The notes below the pieces were generated by a model. It saw only the letters and a program-made list of their open reading frames with translations, ran no database searches and was not told where the DNA came from. A program made the translations under genes and the position numbers. DNA of 33,942 bases from Streptococcus hillyeri (GTDB lineage: Bacteria > Bacillota > Bacilli > Lactobacillales > Streptococcaceae), in assembly GCF_003686955.1 (NCBI RefSeq), contig NZ_RCVM01000020.1, positions 1 through 33,942 of the forward strand. The letters run 5' to 3'. This document shows, piece after piece, positions 29,394-33,942 of the stretch; the first letter of the stretch is position 1; each line of letters starts with the position of its first letter.

Positions 29394-29981
29394 TTATTTG
29401 ATGGTGCCAAATTTATCCAACGGCCAAATTCTAAAAGAAATTTTTCCGACGATTTGTTCTTCAGAAATGCCACCAATGGCTGTATTACGGGAATCTATAG
29501 ATGCCGAACGATTATCGCCTAGCACAAAAATTTCTTGATCCGGCACTTGATAAGGATAGGTAATATCACTCTTGCCAAGTGCTTTATCCAGCACATAAGG
29601 CTCATCTAATTTTTTCTGATTGACATAGACATCACCCTCAGAGTCAACATTTACCCAATCTCCAGACTGCGCAATCACACGCTTTACCAAGACCTTATTA
29701 TTGTAATAAAACGCAATGACATCTCCCGTTTCAAAGCTAGACCCCTTTACGGTAAGGACAAGATCATCCTCTTGCAATGTTTTATTCATGGATTGCCCAT
29801 AAATTCTGAGCACCGGCAACCACAATACCGCTATCAAAATGGCTACAGCTACAACTGCTAACAAGGTATATAACGTTTGTTTAATAATCGTCCAAAAACG
29901 ACCTCTATACCTTAGGCGCTCTAATTCTTGCGCCAACTCTTTAGAACTGAGTTCCGAAATATTCACCTTCTTTTTGATCAT
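29394..29981 (-). CDS. Type I signal peptidase of the pilus operon
   Basis: A 195-aa signal peptidase I. It has an N-terminal membrane segment (LLAVVAVAILIAVLWLPVL, about residues 40-58), then the catalytic Ser in YGQSMNKTL and the general-base Lys in VLVKRVIAQSGD. The family box GDNRSASIDSR is near 154. Catalytic residues are intact, unlike some pilus-associated homologues that lost them. It probably processes the pilus subunits or assists their assembly. Only AGAGG immediately before the ATG is seen as ribosome binding site. The stop codon of the preceding coiled-coil gene lies about 12 nt upstream, so translation may be coupled. Confidence 0.92.
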   Translation of the reverse strand: MIKKKVNISELSSKELAQELERLRYRGRFWTIIKQTLYTLLAVVAVAILIAVLWLPVLRIYGQSMNKTLQEDDLVLTVKGSSFETGDVIAFYYNNKVLVKRVIAQSGDWVNVDSEGDVYVNQKKLDEPYVLDKALGKSDITYPYQVPDQEIFVLGDNRSASIDSRNTAIGGISEEQIVGKISFRIWPLDKFGTIK

Positions 29982-29993
29982 CCTCTTATAATA

Positions 29994-30239
29994 TTAAATG
30001 TCTCTCTTGATATTTTGTAGATACTGGTCAGCCGCCGCTTGAGCTGCTTCAAAAACTTTATTCAGAGCCAAAGAAGCTTCCGCAATCGAACCAGATTTTT
30101 CCAATAAAATCTTTTTATCTTCCAAACGCTCTGTTAATTGCATTATTGTTTCTTCTTGTTTCTCAATCTTTTCTTGCTGCTCTAGCATAATGGCAATTAA
30201 CTGTTCTCTTTTTAATTTTTTTAGTTGTTTAATTTCCAT
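29994..30239 (-). CDS. Small coiled-coil protein at the head of the pilus operon
   Basis: An 81-aa protein. Residues 1-50 form a long charged helix with heptad-like Leu/Ile spacing (LKREQLIAIMLEQQEKIEKQ...IMQLTERLEDKK). An Ala-rich segment follows (SIAEASLALNKVFEAAQAAA). There is no signal peptide, so it is cytoplasmic. It is the first gene after the pilus promoter. I recall similar short proteins at the head of pilus or surface clusters, but know no tested function. It may organise assembly or signalling at the membrane. Confidence 0.75.
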   Translation of the reverse strand: MEIKQLKKLKREQLIAIMLEQQEKIEKQEETIMQLTERLEDKKILLEKSGSIAEASLALNKVFEAAQAAADQYLQNIKRDI

Positions 30240-30345
30240 GATACTTTCTACCTATTTTTACTCAGATTTCTCACTTTTTATATCTCATCATTTTCCATCT
30301 AATTAAATTAGACAGTTTCTCAAAAAAAGCATATAAAACTTTGTT

Positions 30346-30374
30346 AGTTTAGCATATATACATAGCAAATGCAA
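30346..30374 (-). promoter_or_regulatory. Pilus operon promoter
   Basis: On the minus strand TTGCAT (30374-30369), a 17-nt spacer and TAAACT preceded by TGC (30351-30346) lie about 100 nt before the first gene. The long AT-rich leader leaves room for control. Confidence 0.6.
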
Positions 30375-30515
30375 GAAATTTGACCTGATTTGATTTAATA
30401 AAATAGCTTTTTTAGACCATGAAAATGGCAAAACAAAAATGCTCAGTTTTTAAATTGAAACATCAATTGATACTTAACAAAAATCAAAAATTACTTTTTT
30501 GCTTCTTTCTAAAAA

Positions 30516-30668
30516 GGTGCGGACGCTCAAAAGGTTCGAGGAACCTTTTGAGGTGGGGAATAAAGCTTACGAAGTCAGTGTCCCCACCTCCTACGGAGTT
30601 TCATTGCTACTTTTTGAGCCTAGGTCTCAAAAAGTCCGTTATAATCAAGAGTTTACTCTTGATTATAA
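30516..30668 (+). repeat. Dispersed intergenic repeat, copy D, with two perfect hairpins
   Basis: The first part matches copy C (GCTCAAAAGGT...ACCTTTTGAGGTGGG.AATAAAGCT.ACGAAGTCAGTGTC) and the middle matches copy B. It contains a perfect 12-bp hairpin (CTCAAAAGGTTC, GAG, GAACCTTTTGAG; 30526-30552). At its end is a perfect 14-bp palindrome with a TT centre (TTATAATCAAGAGT; 30639-30668). The stem in copies C and D differs in loop and tip but stays paired, which suggests selection for structure. It lies in the 587-bp spacer between rpsR and the pilus operon; nothing else is seen in that spacer. Confidence 0.65.
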
Positions 30669-30798
30669 TACCACCATGGCGAAAGAAGCTCTGGTAAATC
30701 AAACCATTTATTGGTTCTTGATTTGACTTAAACTGCTAATTTTGATTTTGAATGAGTATGAAAGCTAACTCTACATTCATTAATATTATAAAGACATC

Positions 30799-30824
30799 AA
30801 AAAATGACCCCGAAAGGTCATTTT
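30799..30824 (-). terminator. Intrinsic terminator after rpsR
   Basis: AAAATGACC and GGTCATTTT form a 9-bp stem with a short loop; the minus strand continues TTTGATG. It follows the rpsR stop codon by 2 nt. Confidence 0.85.
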
Positions 30825-30826
30825 GA

Positions 30827-31066
30827 TTAGTCTTCGTTTACGAAAGGCATAAGAGCCATAACGCGAGCACGTTTGATTGCTGTTGTTACTTTACGTTGGT
30901 TCTTAGCTGAAGTACCTGTTACGCGGCGTGGCAAGATTTTACCACGTTCTGAAACGAAACGGCTAAGAAGCTCAGTATCTTTGTAATCAACATATTCAAT
31001 TTTGTTAGCTGCGATGTAATCAACTTTTTTACGGCGTTTGAATCCGCCACGACGTTGTTGAGCCAT
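30827..31066 (-). CDS. rpsR: 30S ribosomal protein S18
   Basis: A 79-aa basic protein with the conserved S18 pattern: [14 protein letters not shown], then [38 protein letters not shown] and [13 protein letters not shown]. It binds 16S rRNA with S6 in the small-subunit platform. A good AAAGGAG precedes the start. It is the third gene of the rpsF-ssb-rpsR operon, the standard arrangement in Firmicutes, and ends at a strong terminator. Confidence 0.98.
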   Translation of the reverse strand: MAQQRRGGFKRRKKVDYIAANKIEYVDYKDTELLSRFVSERGKILPRRVTGTSAKNQRKVTTAIKRARVMALMPFVNED

Positions 31067-31104
31067 GTTTAATTCTCCTTTATATATTTAATTCGTTTTA
31101 TCCA

Positions 31105-31608
31105 TTAGAATGGAAGATCATCGTCTGAAATGTCCATTGGATTTGCGTTACCAAATGGGCTTTCATCTCGACCGAAATTTGGTGTTGATTGTGATGGTTG
31201 AGAAGTAAAACCTCCACCTGTTGGTGCTCCACCAAATGAATCAAATCCACCTGCATTATAAGAGCTACCAGCATTACCTTCACGTGTAGCACGACTTTCC
31301 AACATTTGGAAATTTTCAGCAACAACTTCTGTTACGTAAACGCGCTGACCTTGTTGGTTTTCATAGTTACGAGTCTGAATACGACCTGTAATTCCAATCA
31401 AAGCTCCTTTTTTAGCCCAGTTCGCCAAGTGTTCAGCTGGTTGATTCCAGATGACACAGTTGATGAAGTCCGCCTCACGCTCACCATTTTGGTTTTTACG
31501 AATACGGTTAACAGCCAGGGTAAAAGTTGCTACAGCCACCTGATTTGGAGTGTAACGAAGTTCTGCATCACGAGTCATACGACCCACAAGTACTACATTA
31601 TTAATCAT
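31105..31608 (-). CDS. ssb: Single-stranded DNA-binding protein
   Basis: A 167-aa SSB. The OB-fold domain covers about residues 1-110 ([66 protein letters not shown]). A Gly/Ser/Gln-rich linker leads to the acidic protein-interaction tip DISDDDLPF. It coats single-stranded DNA in replication, repair and competence. It lies 11 nt after rpsF and 38 nt before rpsR. Confidence 0.97.
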   Translation of the reverse strand: MINNVVLVGRMTRDAELRYTPNQVAVATFTLAVNRIRKNQNGEREADFINCVIWNQPAEHLANWAKKGALIGITGRIQTRNYENQQGQRVYVTEVVAENFQMLESRATREGNAGSSYNAGGFDSFGGAPTGGGFTSQPSQSTPNFGRDESPFGNANPMDISDDDLPF

Positions 31609-31619
31609 AGAGCACCTTC

Positions 31620-31910
31620 TTACGCGTCAAGTTTAACGATCATGTGACGAAGAATGTCGCCGTTGATTTTTGACAAACGGTCAAACTCGTTAAGAGCTAC
31701 TGCGTCAGTCGCTTCAACGTTAACGATGTGGTAAAGTCCTTCACGGAAATCATTGATTTCGTATGCAAGACGACGTTTTTCCCATGTTTTTGATTCAACA
31801 ACAGTTGCACCGTTGTCAGTCAAGATAGAGTCAAAGCGTGCTACCAAAGCGTTTTTAGCTTCTTCTTCAATGTTTGGACGAATGATATAAAGAATTTCGT
31901 ATTTAGCCAT
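31620..31910 (-). CDS. rpsF: 30S ribosomal protein S6
   Basis: A 96-aa S6 protein: [40 protein letters not shown], then [20 protein letters not shown]. It pairs with S18 on 16S rRNA. AAAGGAGGAAC before the ATG is a strong ribosome binding site. It is the first gene of the operon. In other Firmicutes the S6-S18 complex represses this mRNA through a leader hairpin; the 65-nt leader here could hold one, but I do not see a clear match. Confidence 0.98.
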   Translation of the reverse strand: MAKYEILYIIRPNIEEEAKNALVARFDSILTDNGATVVESKTWEKRRLAYEINDFREGLYHIVNVEATDAVALNEFDRLSKINGDILRHMIVKLDA

Positions 31911-31984
31911 TGATATGTTCCTCCTTTTGGTCTAATGCCTACTGAACTTTGCCAGCAGGAAGTGAGGGATACTCACAGAATACT

Positions 31985-32013
31985 ATTCTACTAGAATTCA
32001 CAGCCTTTTGCAA
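31985..32013 (-). promoter_or_regulatory. rpsF-ssb-rpsR promoter
   Basis: On the minus strand TTGCAA (32013-32008), a 17-nt spacer and TAGAAT (31990-31985) lie about 75 nt before the rpsF start. Confidence 0.65.
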
Positions 32014-32095
32014 GGATTTTATTGCTTTTTTTTGGAAATAGCAGAGCTTCTACAGAAAAGCTCCTGTCCCTTTAGCGTCTTTCCTGCCCTGCTTT

Positions 32096-32818
32096 TTACT
32101 TAAACTCACGACGAGCAAAGAGAAGATAAGAAACTCCTGCAAAAAGAATTGTGTAAACAAAGGCAACAATGCTTGAATGGTTAATAAACGCTTCTGAACC
32201 ATCTACTGTATTAGCCAGTTTATCGAAAATCATATAAGGCCTGTACACTTCTGAATCAATTTTTAACAACATGCCAAGAATAAGGTTAGTAAAGCTTTCA
32301 AACATGGTAAAGACAATGATGAAAAGTGTATTGGTTTTATAAAGTTTATCAAACAAATTAAAGAAAACCAAAGGCAATGCTGCTGTCGCTAAATAATAAG
32401 GAAATTGGTAGCTAAAAGCTTCAAAAAGTCCTGAAAAAATCATATCGCCAGTAAGTATTTGATAAACAATACCTGCAAACGTATAGGCAATTACAATATA
32501 CAAAAAGCTGACAACAATACTCATTAACCAACGATAAGCAAATGTCTTTGGTCGGCTTTGAATTTTAACCAAACTATTATTAATGGTACGCTGTACAAAA
32601 TCCTCACCAAAGAAGATTTTTCCTGGAGTGACAAAAAAGAGGGGAAAGAAACTGGTAAAAAATGGCATCATGAAAGGTACCACTGCTGTTTGAGGTATCG
32701 TTTGACGAGAAATGGCATAAGCTATCCCTCCACTAAGTAGGAGTAAAATAATCAACGAAATCAAACTCAAACGCTCTTTAAAAATGCGGTAACAATCGGC
32801 TTTTAAAAATTTTAACAT
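32096..32818 (-). CDS. ABC transporter permease (ABC-2 type)
   Basis: A 240-aa protein with about six hydrophobic segments: LISLIILLLLSGGIAYAIS near the N-terminus, FFTSFFPLFFVTPG, WLMSIVVSFLYIVIAYTFAG, YYLATAALPLVFF, TLFIIVFTMFESFTNLI and IVAFVYTILFAGVSYLLF. The segment FGEDFVQRTINNSLVKIQSR after the second segment is typical of ABC-2 permeases of the bacitracin or lantibiotic-immunity type. It follows the ATPase gene by 11 nt and forms an exporter with it. The substrate is unknown; peptide or antibiotic protection is the usual role of this class. Confidence 0.85.
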   Translation of the reverse strand: MLKFLKADCYRIFKERLSLISLIILLLLSGGIAYAISRQTIPQTAVVPFMMPFFTSFFPLFFVTPGKIFFGEDFVQRTINNSLVKIQSRPKTFAYRWLMSIVVSFLYIVIAYTFAGIVYQILTGDMIFSGLFEAFSYQFPYYLATAALPLVFFNLFDKLYKTNTLFIIVFTMFESFTNLILGMLLKIDSEVYRPYMIFDKLANTVDGSEAFINHSSIVAFVYTILFAGVSYLLFARREFK

Positions 32819-32829
32819 TATTTTTCTCC

Positions 32830-33702
32830 TTACTGTAATAAACTTAGATAATAATCTTCAAAACTTGAACCTGTTTGGTAGATTCCTTTTATCTCAACAT
32901 TTAGTTCAGCTACTAAATCAATCAATTCTTGAACGGTTTTTTCTGGTTTAATGCTGAGGTAATCTTCCACAACATCTAGTGACACCCCTGTTGCTTGCAG
33001 CGCTTTCGCGACTTTAGCATTATCTACTGTCTCTAGGCGAATACGGTTCTCCACTTCTGCTTTAAGCGCAGCTTTTTCAATATCCTTAATCACGCGCCCT
33101 TTATGCATGATAACAAAACGGTCAACCACCAGCTCCAATTCAGACAGAATATGGCTGGAGATAAGAATGGTGATGCCAAATGTGTCTCTGAGGTTCAGGA
33201 TAATATCACGCATCTCCTTGATACCAGATGGATCAAGCCCGTTAATCGGTTCGTCCAAAATCAGAAAATCTGGAAAATCAATAATGGCAAGTGCTATCGC
33301 CATACGCTGACGCATACCAAGAGAGAAATTTTTGACCTTTTTCTTACGGTCAACATCTGCTAGACCAACCAAGTCTAAAACTTCTTTAATGCGCTCATCA
33401 GCCTTTGGCAAACCAATCTGCAAGGCTGTATATTTAAGATTGGCGTAAGCAGACATATTAGGATAAAGCGTTGGAGACTCAATCAAAGCACCAATTTTAT
33501 AATCTTGACAGCGCTCAATTTTTCCTGAACTAGCATTGATAAGCCCAGATAAGACTCGAATGAGGGTCGTTTTACCTGCACCATTTTGTCCAACAAGACC
33601 ACAAATTTCACCTTTTTTGATGTCAAAACTAACGTGTGATAAAGCTTCTTGCTTACCATATTTTTTACTAATATCGCTAATCTGTAACAATGTTTCAACC
33701 AT
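32830..33702 (-). CDS. ABC transporter ATP-binding protein
   Basis: A 290-aa ATPase. Walker A is VGQNGAGKTT (residues 37-46), the signature NFSLGMRQRMAIAL is near 124, Walker B FLILDEPINGLDP near 145, and the switch His is in ILISSHILSELE near 180. A C-terminal extension of about 75 residues is typical of BcrA/CcmA-like export ATPases. It should power the permease encoded next. AAGGAGTAT precedes the ATG. A promoter with a dyad after the -10 lies upstream. Confidence 0.93.
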   Translation of the reverse strand: MVETLLQISDISKKYGKQEALSHVSFDIKKGEICGLVGQNGAGKTTLIRVLSGLINASSGKIERCQDYKIGALIESPTLYPNMSAYANLKYTALQIGLPKADERIKEVLDLVGLADVDRKKKVKNFSLGMRQRMAIALAIIDFPDFLILDEPINGLDPSGIKEMRDIILNLRDTFGITILISSHILSELELVVDRFVIMHKGRVIKDIEKAALKAEVENRIRLETVDNAKVAKALQATGVSLDVVEDYLSIKPEKTVQELIDLVAELNVEIKGIYQTGSSFEDYYLSLLQ

Positions 33703-33748
33703 TACAATACTCCTTCTGAATTTTTAGTCTCTTTTTTGTATGTTTAAA

Positions 33749-33770
33749 TCAATACAATATCTATGTATCA
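33749..33770. promoter_or_regulatory. Possible operator of the ABC transporter operon
   Basis: ATACA (33752-33756) and TGTAT (33764-33768), 7 nt apart, form a dyad just after the -10, where a repressor would block transcription. GntR/YtrA-type regulators bind similar TGTAT.ATACA sites, but none is encoded in the window. Confidence 0.35.
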
Positions 33771-33798
33771 ATGTTACCATACAACAGAAATTTGTCAA
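33771..33798 (-). promoter_or_regulatory. ABC transporter operon promoter
   Basis: On the minus strand a perfect TTGACA (33798-33793), a 16-nt spacer and TAACAT (33776-33771). Confidence 0.65.
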
Positions 33799-33873
33799 GA
33801 GAAAAATTGATATAACACGACAAACGCATGAAATCTTCTATTTCCATTTTGCAAGTGTTGAAAGTTTTTTGCC

Positions 33874-33942
33874 CTAAAGCAATTGTTTTAAATACTTGTC
33901 AAAGGACAGACTTAGGGCATATTTCTTACGACGCAGACTCAT
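33874..33942 (-). CDS. C-terminal end of a gene entering from the right edge (partial)
   Basis: The minus strand is open from the window edge to a TAG at 33874-33876, giving the last 22 residues MSLRRKKYALSLSFDKYLKQ plus LL. The first visible codon happens to be ATG but need not be the start. The basic, Leu-rich end looks like the tail of a longer protein. GCCCTAA and TTAGGGC (33871-33877, 33911-33917) form an inverted repeat over it. The family is not recognised. Confidence 0.4.
   Translation of the reverse strand: MSLRRKKYALSLSFDKYLKQLL

Overview
The window is a Streptococcus-type chromosome: rpsF-ssb-rpsR, sortase and LPXTG pilus genes, a LicT antiterminator and low-GC codon use all fit. 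The gene order signal peptidase, tip adhesin, backbone pilin, sortase resembles compact pilus islands known from S. suis and group B streptococci, but the species cannot be fixed from this sequence alone.

Layout. (1) 1-1330: mostly non-coding DNA, with the start of a membrane-protein gene at the left edge and two degraded copies of a dispersed repeat. (2) 1330-14206: a beta-glucoside catabolic cluster on the minus strand. It holds a LicT/BglG antiterminator, four GH1 6-phospho-beta-glucosidase paralogues, two histidine (PGAM-type) phosphatases and two HAD (Cof-type) phosphatases, plus a divergent AraC-type regulator at the far end. Three promoters share a 14-bp box at exactly the same distance (44 nt) from the -10, and a weaker fourth box is present. 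This is probably the AraC regulon. An AT-rich gene for a DNA/RNA non-specific endonuclease-like protein sits inside the cluster between 18-bp direct repeats. No PTS transporter is present. (3) 14268-14919: repeats and hairpins. (4) 14920-30374: a pilus operon on the minus strand (coiled-coil protein, signal peptidase I, large adhesin, backbone pilin, class C sortase). (5) 30516-30668: another copy of the dispersed repeat. (6) 30799-33942: rpsF-ssb-rpsR, an ABC exporter pair, and the end of another gene.

The most interesting feature is a 7.5-kb integrative mobilizable element (18886-26399) lying inside the pilus adhesin gene. It has a tyrosine integrase, a DUF3173-type excisionase, an HUH rolling-circle Rep/relaxase (frame interrupted at an A6 tract), a TcpA/FtsK-like coupling ATPase, and cargo: a DUF2971 protein with a small ribbon-helix-helix-like partner, an EEP-fold hydrolase, a PPP-type phosphatase and a tiny acidic protein. 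Both ends carry the 8-bp core CAAAATCC (minus strand). Removing the element rejoins the two adhesin pieces in frame as a 1497-aa LPXTG protein. The integrase-proximal end carries the 3' half of a tRNA-Leu (CAA), so the usual target is probably that tRNA and the adhesin gene a secondary target matching the anticodon-loop core. Integration removes the cell-wall anchor of the adhesin, and precise excision would restore it.
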